NCBI GenBank assembly: GCA_964529005.1 | Contig: CAZGUH010000012.1 | Span: 17,007-81,006, forward strand | Direction: 5' to 3' | DNA: 64,000 bases | Origin: CAZGUH01 sp964529005 | GTDB lineage: Bacteria; Actinomycetota; Acidimicrobiia; Acidimicrobiales; Ilumatobacteraceae | Part shown: piece by piece, positions 7,340 through 16,122 of the stretch | Layout: each line of letters begins with the position of its first letter | Numbering within the stretch: the first letter of the stretch is position 1 | Position numbers and translations under genes: made by a program | Notes under the pieces: model-generated | Seen by the model: the letters and a program-made list of their open reading frames with translations, nothing else | What the model was told of the DNA's origin: nothing | Database searches by the model: none

Positions 7340-9873
7340 CCTTGCTGCCGGAGCCGCTGGTGGCCCGGTTGGGAGAACTTGCACGGACACCGGTGCTGCT
7401 CGTGGCGTGCGACTACGACGGCACCCTGTCACCGCACGTTCCCGACCCCGGCGCTGCCGTGCCCGACCGGGCGTCGTTCACCGCGCTGCGCGCGCTGGCC
7501 GCGCTGCCCGACACGCACGTCGCCGTCATCTCGGGCCGCGCGCTGCGCGACCTCGCGGCGCTGAGCCGCTTGCCGCACGAGGTGCGCCTCGTCGGAAGCC
7601 ACGGCGCCGAGTGGGACCTCGGCTTCGCCAACGAGCTGCCCGTCGAGCGTGCGGAGGTCCTCGACGAGTGCCGCAGCCGGGTCGAGGACCTCGTGCGCGG
7701 GGTGCCGGGCGCAGTGCTCGAACGCAAGCCGGCCGGCTTCGCCGTGCACGTGCGCAACGTCCCCGATCGGGCGCGGGCCCACCAGATCCCCGACCAGGTC
7801 GCCCAGCTGCTCGCCGACCTCCCCGACGTCAAGCTGACGCCCGGCAAGGAGGTCATCGAGGTCTCGGTCGTGCCGACCAACAAGGGCCAGGCGCTCGACA
7901 ACATCCGCCACCAGGTGAACGCCACCGGCGTGATCTTCGCCGGCGACGACGTCACCGACGAGACCGCGTTCGCCCGGTTGGCGGGCGGCGACGTCGGCGT
8001 CAAGGTCGGCCCGGGCGAGACGTTGGCGCGCTATCGCGTCGACGACACCGAGGACGTCTCGCGCCTGCTCGCGCTGCTGTTCGAGCGGCGCCAGGAGTGG
8101 CTGCGCGGCGGGTCGTTGGCCCCGATCAACCACCACAGCGTCATCGCCAGCGGCCGCACGACCGCCCTGATCGATCCCTCGGCGTCGGTCGTCTGGTGGT
8201 GCGCGCCGAACCCGGAGAGCAGCGCGGTGTTCGCTTCGCTCGTCGGCGGGGCGTCGGGTGGCTACTGGACGGTGCGGCCGGTGAGCGGCGAGGCGCCGCT
8301 GTCGCAGCGCTACGAGGGCAACAGCTTGGTGTTGCGCACGCGCTGGCCGGGCATCTCGTTGATCGATCAGCTGCAGAGCAGCGATCCCTCCGCCCCCGAC
8401 GGACGCTCGGATCGCCTCGTGCGCACGGTGCGGGGCAAGGGCCGCGTGGTCGTCGACTTCCGGCCGCGCTTCGACTTCGGCCGCTTGGCGACCGGCTTCG
8501 TCGAGCACCGTCACGGCCTCGAGGTCGGCGGCAGCCGTGAGCGCGTCGTGCTCGTCGCGCCCGGTGTGCGGTGGTCGATCGGAACGGACGGCCCCCACGA
8601 GGTGGCGATGGCCGAGATCGATCTCGACGCGATGGGCGGCGAGGTGACGATGGCCATGTGCTGGGGCCGTCACCCGACGGACACCACGCCCGTCGACGCC
8701 TCCGCCACGCGCATCGACAGCGACGTCGCCTGGGTGGGTGGCCTGCGCCTTCCGGGCGTCGCCACCGAACTCGTCGCCCGCAGTGCGCTGAGCTTGCGCG
8801 CATTGGTGCACGAGCCCAGCGGCGCCGTGCTGGCGGCGGCTACGACCAGCCTCCCCGAAGACCTCGGCGGGGTGCGCAACTGGGACTACCGCTACTGCTG
8901 GATCCGCGACGCGTCGGTCGGGCTCTCGTCGCTCGTGCGCCTCGGCAGCACCAGCGAAGCCGTGGCGTTCCTCGGGTGGCTCGACCGGGTGATCGAGCGC
9001 ATCGGCGGCGCGGACCGCCTGGTGCCGCTGTACACCGCGGCAGGCGGGTCGCTGCTGCCCGAAGCCGTCGTCTCCGAGCTGAGCGGGTATGCCGGCAGCC
9101 GGCCGGTGCGCATCGGCAACGCCGCCGACATGCAGGTGCAGATCGACGTCATCGGGTTCGTGATCGAACTGTTCGACCTGCTCGCCGCGCAGGCGCCGAA
9201 CGCCGTGTCCGATCGCTGGCAGCTCGTCGAGCACCTCGCGGACGAGGTCTGTTCCCAATGGATGCGGCCCGACCACGGCATCTGGGAGGTCCGCCTCGCC
9301 CCCCGGCACCATGTCAACAGCCGGGCGATGTGCTGGACCGCGCTCGACCGCGCGATCGGCCTCGCCGATCGGTTCGGCAAGACCGCGCCCGCCGCGTGGG
9401 CCGAGGCCCGCGACGCGATCCGCGCCGACGTGCTGGCGCACGGCGTCTCGCCCGCGACAGGGGCCCTCACGACGGCCTTCGGCCAGACAGACCTCGACGC
9501 GGCGTGCCTGGTGGCGGTGATCAACGGCATGCTCGAGCCGGACCATCCCGTCGCCCTCGCCACCGTCGACGAGGTCGAGAGCCAGCTGCGCGTCGGGCCG
9601 ACGGTGTACCGCTACCGCTGCGACGACGGCCTGCCTGGGAACGAGGGCGGCTTCCACCTCTGCACCGGGTGGCTGATCCGGGCGTTCGTCACCGTAGGGC
9701 GGCTGGACGACGCACGCGAGCTGTTCCAGCGGTTCGTGCGCCTCGCCGGTCCGACGGGCATCCTCAGCGAGGAGCACCACCCCGAGCACGACGTCGCGCT
9801 CGGCAACGTGCCCCAGGCGTACTCCCACTCGGCGCTGATCGACGCCGCGCTGGCGCTCGACGCCGTCCGCTGA
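7336..9873 (+). CDS. otsB: Trehalose-6-phosphate phosphatase fused to GH15 glycoside hydrolase
   Basis: 845 residues in two domains. Residues about 20-250 are a HAD phosphatase of the OtsB type: ACDYDGTLSPHVPDP (nucleophile Asp), AVISGRALRDLA, GSHGAEWDLG, and FAGDDVTDETAF (Mg ligands). It removes phosphate from trehalose-6-phosphate. Residues about 260-845 are a complete GH15 (glucoamylase/trehalase) unit: INHHSVIASGRTTALIDP, VRNWDYRYCWIRDASVG, GNEGGFHLCTGWLI (candidate general acid Glu) and GILSEEHHPEHDVALGNVPQ. Actinobacterial GH15 members include trehalases, so one polypeptide may both finish and degrade trehalose; this specificity is inferred. The GTG start overlaps the otsA stop, with GGAGG at 7320-7324. 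Confidence 0.92.
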   Translation: MTLLPEPLVARLGELARTPVLLVACDYDGTLSPHVPDPGAAVPDRASFTALRALAALPDTHVAVISGRALRDLAALSRLPHEVRLVGSHGAEWDLGFANELPVERAEVLDECRSRVEDLVRGVPGAVLERKPAGFAVHVRNVPDRARAHQIPDQVAQLLADLPDVKLTPGKEVIEVSVVPTNKGQALDNIRHQVNATGVIFAGDDVTDETAFARLAGGDVGVKVGPGETLARYRVDDTEDVSRLLALLFERRQEWLRGGSLAPINHHSVIASGRTTALIDPSASVVWWCAPNPESSAVFASLVGGASGGYWTVRPVSGEAPLSQRYEGNSLVLRTRWPGISLIDQLQSSDPSAPDGRSDRLVRTVRGKGRVVVDFRPRFDFGRLATGFVEHRHGLEVGGSRERVVLVAPGVRWSIGTDGPHEVAMAEIDLDAMGGEVTMAMCWGRHPTDTTPVDASATRIDSDVAWVGGLRLPGVATELVARSALSLRALVHEPSGAVLAAATTSLPEDLGGVRNWDYRYCWIRDASVGLSSLVRLGSTSEAVAFLGWLDRVIERIGGADRLVPLYTAAGGSLLPEAVVSELSGYAGSRPVRIGNAADMQVQIDVIGFVIELFDLLAAQAPNAVSDRWQLVEHLADEVCSQWMRPDHGIWEVRLAPRHHVNSRAMCWTALDRAIGLADRFGKTAPAAWAEARDAIRADVLAHGVSPATGALTTAFGQTDLDAACLVAVINGMLEPDHPVALATVDEVESQLRVGPTVYRYRCDDGLPGNEGGFHLCTGWLIRAFVTVGRLDDARELFQRFVRLAGPTGILSEEHHPEHDVALGNVPQAYSHSALIDAALALDAVR

Positions 9874-9885
9874 CAGCACGCGAGC

Positions 9886-9915
9886 TTGCCGTTTCTCCGG
9901 GAACGCCCGTATCCT
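9886..9915 (+). promoter_or_regulatory. Candidate promoter for rplM-rpsI
   Basis: TTGCCG (9886-9891) and TATCCT (9910-9915) are spaced by 18 bases in the 108-base gap after the otsB fusion. The predicted start leaves a leader of about 60 bases before rplM, compatible with control by the ribosomal protein, though no structured L13 site could be identified by eye. Confidence 0.5.
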
Positions 9916-9981
9916 TTCCCGGTTCCGGTGGCGCCCTGGTGCCCACCCACCCCGACGCCCCACCGACAAGGCGAAGTTCGA

Positions 9982-10428
9982 ATGCGCACCTACAGTCCGA
10001 AAGCCAGCGAGATCACCCGCGCGTGGCACGTGATCGATGCTGAAGGCCTGGTCCTCGGCCGCCTGTGCACCGAGGCCGCCCGCCTGCTTCGCGGCAAGCA
10101 CAAGCCGGTCTTCGCCCCCCACATGGACATGGGGGACCACGTCGTCATCGTCAACGCCGACAAGGTCGTGCTGACGTCCGGCAAGGCCGACACCCACCTC
10201 GTGCACCGCTACAGCGGTTACCCGGGTGGTCTCAAGACCGAGAGCTACGGCGAGCTGCTCACCCGCAAGCCCGCCGACGCGATCCGTCGCAGCGTGCGCG
10301 GCATGCTGCCGAAGGGGCCGCTCGGCCGCCAGATGATCAAGAAGCTCAAGGTCTACGCCGGCCCCGAGCATCCGCACGCGGCCCAGCAGCCCACCGCCCA
10401 CGACCTGCCGGCCGCCAAGGCCCGCTGA
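9982..10428 (+). CDS. rplM: 50S ribosomal protein L13
   Basis: 148 residues from ATG 9982. Family blocks: RAWHVIDAEGLVLGRLCTEA, LRGKHKPVFAPHMDMGDHVV, HRYSGYPGG, AIRRSVRGMLPKGPLGRQM and LKVYAGPEHPHAAQQP. L13 is an early-assembly protein of the 50S subunit. It is paired with rpsI, 44 bases downstream, in a universally conserved two-gene operon. AAGGCGAAG precedes the start as a weak Shine-Dalgarno. Confidence 0.98.
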   Translation: MRTYSPKASEITRAWHVIDAEGLVLGRLCTEAARLLRGKHKPVFAPHMDMGDHVVIVNADKVVLTSGKADTHLVHRYSGYPGGLKTESYGELLTRKPADAIRRSVRGMLPKGPLGRQMIKKLKVYAGPEHPHAAQQPTAHDLPAAKAR

Positions 10429-10472
10429 CCGCCTCGCAGCACTCGCAGAAAGAACGCAAAGGGAGACGCCTC

Positions 10473-10868
10473 GTGGCCACCAAGCCGCTGACCCAGACCA
10501 CCGGCCGCCGCAAGGAAGCGATCGCGCGCGTGCGCCTGCGTCCGGGATCGGGCGCCGTCACCATCAACGGTCGGGCGTTCGAGGCGTACTTTCCGACGCC
10601 GACCCAGCGGATGGTGGTCAGCGAGCCGCTTCGCGTCACCAGCACCGAGGAGACCTACGACCTCGATGCGACGATCCGCGGTGGCGGGGTCACCGGCCAG
10701 GCGGGGGCGCTGCGCATGGCGATCGCCCGCTCGCTCGCCGACCTCGATCCTGAACTGCGCCCGTCGCTGAAGAAGGCCGGATTGCTCACCCGCGACGCGC
10801 GGAAGAAGGAGAGCAAGAAGTACGGCCTGAAGAAGGCCCGCAAGGCGCCGCAGTACACCAAGCGCTGA
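10473..10868 (+). CDS. rpsI: 30S ribosomal protein S9
   Basis: 131 residues from a GTG start preceded by GGGAG. TTGRRKEAIARVRLRPGSG opens the fold, GGGVTGQAGALRMAIARSL follows, and the C terminus is KYGLKKARKAPQYTKR. The basic tail ending in Lys-Arg reaches the P-site tRNA anticodon loop. It is the second gene of the rplM-rpsI operon; glmM begins 44 bases later. Confidence 0.98.
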   Translation: MATKPLTQTTGRRKEAIARVRLRPGSGAVTINGRAFEAYFPTPTQRMVVSEPLRVTSTEETYDLDATIRGGGVTGQAGALRMAIARSLADLDPELRPSLKKAGLLTRDARKKESKKYGLKKARKAPQYTKR

Positions 10869-10912
10869 CGCCGAGAGCCCACGCGTCCGGCCGCGGCCAC
10901 GCTGGCGACGAC

Positions 10913-12241
10913 ATGGGACTGCGCTTCGGCACCGACGGGGTGCGTGGGGTCGCCAACAGCGAGCTCACACCGGCAGCGGTGCTCGACTTGGGCCGCGCCG
11001 CGGCGCAGGTGCTCGGACGTGGCCGCTGGCTGATCGGGCGCGATACCCGCGTGTCGGGCCCCATGTTCGAGGCCGCGCTCGCCGCAGGGCTCGCCGCGGA
11101 AGGCGCGGACGTGACCCTGCTCGGTGTCGCGCCGACGCCCGCCATCGCCTGCCTGGCCGCCGGCGACGGGATCTGCGCGGCGGCGATCACCGCCAGCCAC
11201 AACCCGTTCGGTGACAACGGCGTCAAGCTGTTCGCCGCCGGCGGAGCGAAGCTCGACGACGCCACCGAAGCCGCGATCGCCGACCGGTGGGGCCGCCTCG
11301 CCGACCCCGCCCTGTCGGGGGCGGACGTCGGGTCCGTCTCCTCCGCGCCCCAGCGCGTGTCCGAGTACACGGCGCGCCTGCGGGCCGTGCTGCGCCCCGG
11401 TGCGCTCGCCGGCATGCGCGTCGTGCTCGATTGCGCGAACGGCGCGATGAGCGAGGTCGCGCCCCAGGTGGCATGGGCGCTCGGGGCGAGCGCCGTGGTG
11501 ATCAACGCCGAGCCCGACGGCACGAACATCAACGACGCGTGCGGAGCGACCGCCCCCGAGGCCCTCTCGAAAGCGGTCGTCGAACAGCGGGCACATCTCG
11601 GCCTGGCGTTCGACGGCGACGGCGACCGGGTGATCGCCGTCGACGATCGGGGGCGCGTCGTCGACGGCGACCGGTTGCTGGCGCTGAGCGCCATCGAGCT
11701 GCGCGACGAGGGACGCCTGGCGCACGACACGGTCGTCGTCACCGTGATGAGCAACCTCGGGTTCCACCGCGCGATGGAGCGTCACGGCATCGCCGTGCAC
11801 GTCACGCCGGTCGGTGACCGGTACGTGTTGCAGGCGCTCGACGACGGCGGCTTCAGCCTGGGCGGCGAGCAGAGCGGGCACATCATCCACCGCGGCCTGG
11901 CGACCACGGGCGACGGCCTGCTCGCCGGGCTGATCCTCGCCGACACGGTGCGCCGCTCGGGGCGATCCCTGGCGCAGCTGGCCGACGAGGTGATGGTGAG
12001 CTACCCGCAAGTGCTCCACAACGTGCGCTTGCCGTCGCTCGCAGCTGACGTCGACGTGGCGGCGGTGCTCACCGACGAGATCGCCGCCGCGGAGAAGCAG
12101 CTCGGTCGCGAGGGCAGGGTGCTCGTGCGCGCCAGCGGCACCGAGCCCGTGGTGCGGGTGATGGTCGAGGCGGCGACGGCCGAGGACGCTCGGCGCACCG
12201 CCGAGGGCTTGGTCGCAGCTGTCACCGAGCGGCTCGGCTGA
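10913..12241 (+). CDS. glmM: Phosphoglucosamine mutase
   Basis: Converts glucosamine-6-phosphate to glucosamine-1-phosphate for UDP-GlcNAc and peptidoglycan synthesis. 442 residues. The phosphoserine loop is ITASHNPFGDNGVKLF. The Mg loop is FDGDGDRVIAVD, the sugar-binding loop is LGGEQSGHIIH, and the C-terminal phosphate site is RASGTEPVVRVMVE. All four regions of the alpha-D-phosphohexomutase family are intact and length is normal. The next gene is a GlmS-like enzyme that would supply its substrate. Confidence 0.97.
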   Translation: MGLRFGTDGVRGVANSELTPAAVLDLGRAAAQVLGRGRWLIGRDTRVSGPMFEAALAAGLAAEGADVTLLGVAPTPAIACLAAGDGICAAAITASHNPFGDNGVKLFAAGGAKLDDATEAAIADRWGRLADPALSGADVGSVSSAPQRVSEYTARLRAVLRPGALAGMRVVLDCANGAMSEVAPQVAWALGASAVVINAEPDGTNINDACGATAPEALSKAVVEQRAHLGLAFDGDGDRVIAVDDRGRVVDGDRLLALSAIELRDEGRLAHDTVVVTVMSNLGFHRAMERHGIAVHVTPVGDRYVLQALDDGGFSLGGEQSGHIIHRGLATTGDGLLAGLILADTVRRSGRSLAQLADEVMVSYPQVLHNVRLPSLAADVDVAAVLTDEIAAAEKQLGREGRVLVRASGTEPVVRVMVEAATAEDARRTAEGLVAAVTERLG

Positions 12242-12296
12242 TCGCGACGGGGCGTGGCCGTGCTGGCGTCGCCGTCCCCGGAGCGCTTGGCTCGCG

Positions 12297-12302
12297 TAGC
12301 CT
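12297..12302 (+). promoter_or_regulatory. -10 hexamer of a probable leaderless glmS-like transcript
   Basis: TAGCCT ends 7 bases before the ATG at 12310. No Shine-Dalgarno lies in the gap. Transcription starting 6-8 bases after a TANNNT box would begin at the A of the start codon. The same arrangement recurs at other genes in this window. Confidence 0.5.
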
Positions 12303-12309
12303 GATCGCC

Positions 12310-15300
12310 ATGTGCGGCATCATCGGCATCGTCAGCCGCCCCCTCGACGAGGGCGATGACGGGCCGAGCCCGGCTCAGATCCTCGACCGCCTCGACGCCG
12401 CCGTCCGCGCCGGCGAGCAGGGCGATGTCGCCGGGCTCGGCCACCTCGTCGGCGAGGCCGACCAGCTGTTGCACGGCGTGCCCGGTACCCGCGCGTTGGT
12501 GGGCCACCTGGAGCTGGTCGCCGGCATCGAGGCGCGGCTCGCCAGGCTGGACGCCCTGCTGGACGCGCACGAGGCCGAGCTCGAGGACGGGGGCGACCGC
12601 CCGCCGGAAGCGATCGAGGAAGCCGCCGCGATCCTCATCACCGCGCGCGACGCCGTCTGGGCCGTGCGCCACGACCGGCTGAGGACCGCCCGCGAGGTCG
12701 CCGCGCTCGCCGGGGTCGACGCCGCGCCGGCGGCCATCGCCGGGTATCTCTCGGTTCAGCAGGGCTTGTCGGCGATCGACCGGCTGGAGGTGCGCGGCCG
12801 TGACTCGGCCGGCATCCACCTGTTCGTCTGGGGGCACGGCCTGCGCCGCGACGACCCGGCCGTGATCGCGCTGCTCGACGGGCGCACCGACGACCCCCTG
12901 TTCCAGAACGGCGCCGTGCGCTGGCGGGGCGACACGATCGGGTTCGTCTACAAGGCCGCCGCCGAGATCGGCGAGCTGGGCGACAACACCCGCGCGCTGC
13001 GCGCCGCGATCGTCGGCGACACGCTGCTGCGGCTCGCCCTCACCGCTCCCACCGCACGCCTGTCGCTCCTCGGGCACACCCGCTGGGCGAGCGTCGGCAT
13101 CATCAGCGAGCCCAACGCCCACCCGATCAACAGCGACGAGGCCGGCGAGGGCGGCAGCTGCTACGTCATCGGAGCGCTCAACGGCGACGTCGACAACCAT
13201 GCCGACGTCAAGGTCGCCCACGATCTGCGCATCCCGGGGCCGATCACGACCGACGCCAAGGTCATCCCCGCCGTCGTGTCACGGTTGGCCGACGATGCCG
13301 GCGATCTGGTCGAGGGGTTCCGCCGGACCGTCGCCGGCTTCGAAGGCAGCGTGGCGATCGCCACGATGTCGGCCGACCGGCCCAACGCCATGCTGCTCGC
13401 GCTGCGCGGCAGCGGGCAGGGCTTGTACGTCGGCCTCGCCGCCGACCGCTTCGTCGTCGCCAGCGAGCCCTACGGTTTGGTCGAGGAGACGCCGCGCTAC
13501 GTGCGCCTCGACGGTGACACTCCCGCACGCGACGACCAGCCGGCGAGCCGCGGCCAGATCGCGGTGCTCGACGGCGACGCCGCGGGCACACTCGCCGGCC
13601 TGCGGCTGATCGCCTACGACGGCACCGAGATCGCGCTCACCGACGCCGAAGTGAACCACGCCCAGGTGACCACACGCGACATCGACCGCGGCGAGCACCC
13701 GCACTTCCTGCTGAAGGAGATCACCGAGGCGCCGGAGAGCTTCCGCAAGACGTTGCGCGGCAAGATCGTGGAGTATGACGGCGTCGCCCGCGCCGTCGTC
13801 GGTGCGCGTGCGCTGCCACCCGACCTGGCCGAGGCGCTGGCGTCGGGCGCCATCCGGCGCATCAGGGTGATCGGCCAGGGCACCGCGGCGGTCGCCGGCC
13901 GCAGCTTGGCCGAGACGCTCGACGACCTGTGCGAAGGCGCGCTCGACGTGGACGCGCTCACCGCCACCGAGCTGAGCGGCTTCGGGCTGCGGATGGACAT
14001 GCGCGACACGCTCGTCGTCGCGGTCAGCCAGAGCGGCACGACCACCGACACCAATCGCACGGTCGATCTCGCCCGCGCTCGCGGCGCCCGGGTGATCGGC
14101 ATCGTCAATCGGCGCAACAGCGACCTCACCGACAAGTCCGACGGCATCCTCTACACCAGCGACGGCCGCGACGTGGAGATGAGCGTCGCGTCGACCAAGG
14201 CGTTCTACGCCCAGGTCGCTGCCGGCGTGCTGCTCGCCTGCGCGATCGCCGAGGCGGCCCAGGTGGGCCGTGCCGATCGCCGCCACGCGCTGCTCGAGTC
14301 GTTGCGCCGGCTGCCCGAGGCGATGCGCGCCGTGCTGGATCTGCGGCCGACGATCGCCGAGGCCGCCCAGCGGTTCGCTCCCACCCGGCGATATTGGGCC
14401 GTGGTCGGCAACGGACCGAACGCCGTGGCGGCGCACGAGGTGCGGATCAAGCTCAGCGAGCTGTGTTACAAGAGCATCGCCTGCGACGTCACCGAGGACA
14501 AGAAGCACATCGACCTCTCCGCCGAGCCGATGATCCTGGTGTGCGCCGCCGGCCTCGTCGGCAGCACCGCCGACGACGTCGCCAAGGAGATCGCGATCTA
14601 CCGCGCGCACAAGGCTGTGCCGATCGTGGTGGCGACGGAGGGCGACACGCGCTTCGCGGCTGCCGCGCACGTCGTCTCGGTGCCGCAGGTCGATCCGTCG
14701 CTGGCGTTCGTCCTGTCGGCGATGGTCGGTCACCTGTTCGGCTACGAAGCGGCGCTGGCGATCGACGCGCTGGCGCGCCCGCTGCGCGAGGCACGCGAAG
14801 TGATCGAGGAGGCCGTCGCCGTCGGCGACACGGGTGAAGTCGTGCTCGGCCACGTCCGCGCGGCGATCGGACCCGCGGCCGACCGCTTCTTCGACGGCGT
14901 CCGCTCCGGGTCCTACGACGGTTGCCTGGAGGCCAGCACCGCCGTGCGCGTCGTCGGCCTGCTGCGGGCGATCGTCAGCGACTCTCCGCTCGAGCAGCAC
15001 CAGCTGGACAGCGGCAAGGTCAGCACCCCCGCGGTGCTCATCGACGACCTCACCGCGGCGCTGACGCGGGCGATCGAGGAGCTGACCCGCCCCGTCGACG
15101 CCATCAAGCATCAGGCGAAGACGGTGACGGTGGGCATCAGCCGCAGCGACGAGGGGATCTTGGACCGTGCTCTCGTGCGCGAGCTGCTGGCGACCGGCGC
15201 CGGGCGAGACCTGTTCACGTACCGCACGCTGAAGGTGCTCGCCGACCTCGACCCTGCCGTCGACAAGGTCGTCGGGTTCACCCGCTACCGGGTCGAGGGC

Positions 15301-15714
15301 GCGGGCAGCGCGACCGCGACGATCTCGATCGTCGATCGCGGCGGCCTGTCGCGCGACGTGCCGAGCAGGGTCGAGCGCAACAACCAGCTCCTCGGCACGA
15401 AGCGGCGGGTCGCCAACGAGCGCGAGCTGCTGGTGGCGAAAGGCCGCGGCGACGGCCGGACCGTGATCCTCGTGCCCGAGATCAAGGCCGGCACCACCAC
15501 CGGCATCACGCTGCTGCACGTGCAGTTCCACGACCGGCTCCCTGCCGCCGTGGCGCGTGGCGTGCTCCAGGGCTACGACCGTCGCTACGACCGGCTCGTC
15601 GACTGGGTCATGGAGACCGAGGGCACGTTCCGCGACGACCGCCTGGCCGAGGTCCCGGTGGTCGATCTGCTGACGCTGCCGATCTCCGACGTCGCCGATC
15701 ACTGGCGCGGGTGA
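12310..15714 (+). CDS. glmS: Enlarged glutamine-fructose-6-phosphate aminotransferase-like protein
   Basis: 1134 residues against about 600 for ordinary GlmS. Cys2 (MCGIIGIVS) is the glutaminase nucleophile. About 130 extra residues, mainly helical, separate it from RGRDSAG (162-168). GHTRWASVG (255) and the NGD loop complete the Ntn-hydrolase domain. Two SIS sugar-isomerase domains follow: VIGQGTAAVAGRS (about 517), SQSGTTTDTNRT (574), VASTKAFYAQ (628), then a second SIS from about 693. Typical GlmS ends in a short TVE tail; here KTVTVG (about 940) is followed by about 190 residues of unknown function. Next to glmM it probably makes glucosamine-6-phosphate, but it could be a paralogue with another sugar substrate. 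Confidence 0.82.
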   Translation: MCGIIGIVSRPLDEGDDGPSPAQILDRLDAAVRAGEQGDVAGLGHLVGEADQLLHGVPGTRALVGHLELVAGIEARLARLDALLDAHEAELEDGGDRPPEAIEEAAAILITARDAVWAVRHDRLRTAREVAALAGVDAAPAAIAGYLSVQQGLSAIDRLEVRGRDSAGIHLFVWGHGLRRDDPAVIALLDGRTDDPLFQNGAVRWRGDTIGFVYKAAAEIGELGDNTRALRAAIVGDTLLRLALTAPTARLSLLGHTRWASVGIISEPNAHPINSDEAGEGGSCYVIGALNGDVDNHADVKVAHDLRIPGPITTDAKVIPAVVSRLADDAGDLVEGFRRTVAGFEGSVAIATMSADRPNAMLLALRGSGQGLYVGLAADRFVVASEPYGLVEETPRYVRLDGDTPARDDQPASRGQIAVLDGDAAGTLAGLRLIAYDGTEIALTDAEVNHAQVTTRDIDRGEHPHFLLKEITEAPESFRKTLRGKIVEYDGVARAVVGARALPPDLAEALASGAIRRIRVIGQGTAAVAGRSLAETLDDLCEGALDVDALTATELSGFGLRMDMRDTLVVAVSQSGTTTDTNRTVDLARARGARVIGIVNRRNSDLTDKSDGILYTSDGRDVEMSVASTKAFYAQVAAGVLLACAIAEAAQVGRADRRHALLESLRRLPEAMRAVLDLRPTIAEAAQRFAPTRRYWAVVGNGPNAVAAHEVRIKLSELCYKSIACDVTEDKKHIDLSAEPMILVCAAGLVGSTADDVAKEIAIYRAHKAVPIVVATEGDTRFAAAAHVVSVPQVDPSLAFVLSAMVGHLFGYEAALAIDALARPLREAREVIEEAVAVGDTGEVVLGHVRAAIGPAADRFFDGVRSGSYDGCLEASTAVRVVGLLRAIVSDSPLEQHQLDSGKVSTPAVLIDDLTAALTRAIEELTRPVDAIKHQAKTVTVGISRSDEGILDRALVRELLATGAGRDLFTYRTLKVLADLDPAVDKVVGFTRYRVEGAGSATATISIVDRGGLSRDVPSRVERNNQLLGTKRRVANERELLVAKGRGDGRTVILVPEIKAGTTTGITLLHVQFHDRLPAAVARGVLQGYDRRYDRLVDWVMETEGTFRDDRLAEVPVVDLLTLPISDVADHWRG

Positions 15715-15724
15715 GCGATCCATC

Positions 15725-16102
15725 GTGGGGGCGATCGTCGGCATCGGCATCGACGTCGTCGACCTCGATCGCTTCCGCACGTCGCTCCTGCGCACGCCGG
15801 GCATGCGCACGCGCCTGTTCACCGACGAAGAGCTGCGTGACGTGGGAGATCGGGCCGATCCGGTGCCCGGGCTGGCGGCGCGGTTCGCGGCCCGCGAAGC
15901 GGTGATGAAGGCGCTGGGCGTGGGACTCGGCGCGTTCGGGTTTCACGACGTGTGGGTGCGACGATCCGCGTCGGGGGCGCCGTCGCTGGTGGTGACCGGG
16001 CCCGCGGCCAAGCTGGCCCTCGACGCCGACGTGAGCACCTGGCACCTGTCGCTCACCCACACTGACCTGGTGGCCGTCGCCTACGTCATCGCCGAGGCGT
16101 GA
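15725..16102 (+). CDS. acpS: Holo-[acyl-carrier-protein] synthase
   Basis: Transfers 4'-phosphopantetheine from CoA to acyl carrier protein. 125 residues from GTG 15725. The Mg-binding Asp is in GIGIDVVDLDRF and the catalytic Glu in RFAAREAVMKALG. The C terminus STWHLSLTHTDLVAVAYVIAE matches the family. The start lies 10 bases after the glmS-like stop, and nnr follows within about 20 bases. Confidence 0.95.
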   Translation: MGAIVGIGIDVVDLDRFRTSLLRTPGMRTRLFTDEELRDVGDRADPVPGLAARFAAREAVMKALGVGLGAFGFHDVWVRRSASGAPSLVVTGPAAKLALDADVSTWHLSLTHTDLVAVAYVIAEA

Positions 16103-16122
16103 CCCCGGCCTACGCTCGAACC

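Noticed and set aside
9899..9925. Hairpin CCGGGAA...TTCCCGG-like sequence before rplM read as a terminator or L13 leader element
   Set aside because: The stem is short and overlaps the better-supported -10 hexamer TATCCT. I could not show a conserved leader structure by eye.
7429..10401. A 990-codon minus-strand open frame opposite otsB/GH15 and rplM
   Set aside because: It spans two clearly real genes and their promoter and encodes only biased Arg/Ala/Gly/His sequence. It is an antisense shadow.
13279..15822. An 847-codon minus-strand open frame opposite the glmS-like gene
   Set aside because: The plus-strand frame has conserved glutaminase and SIS motifs. The opposing frame has none and shows typical shadow composition.
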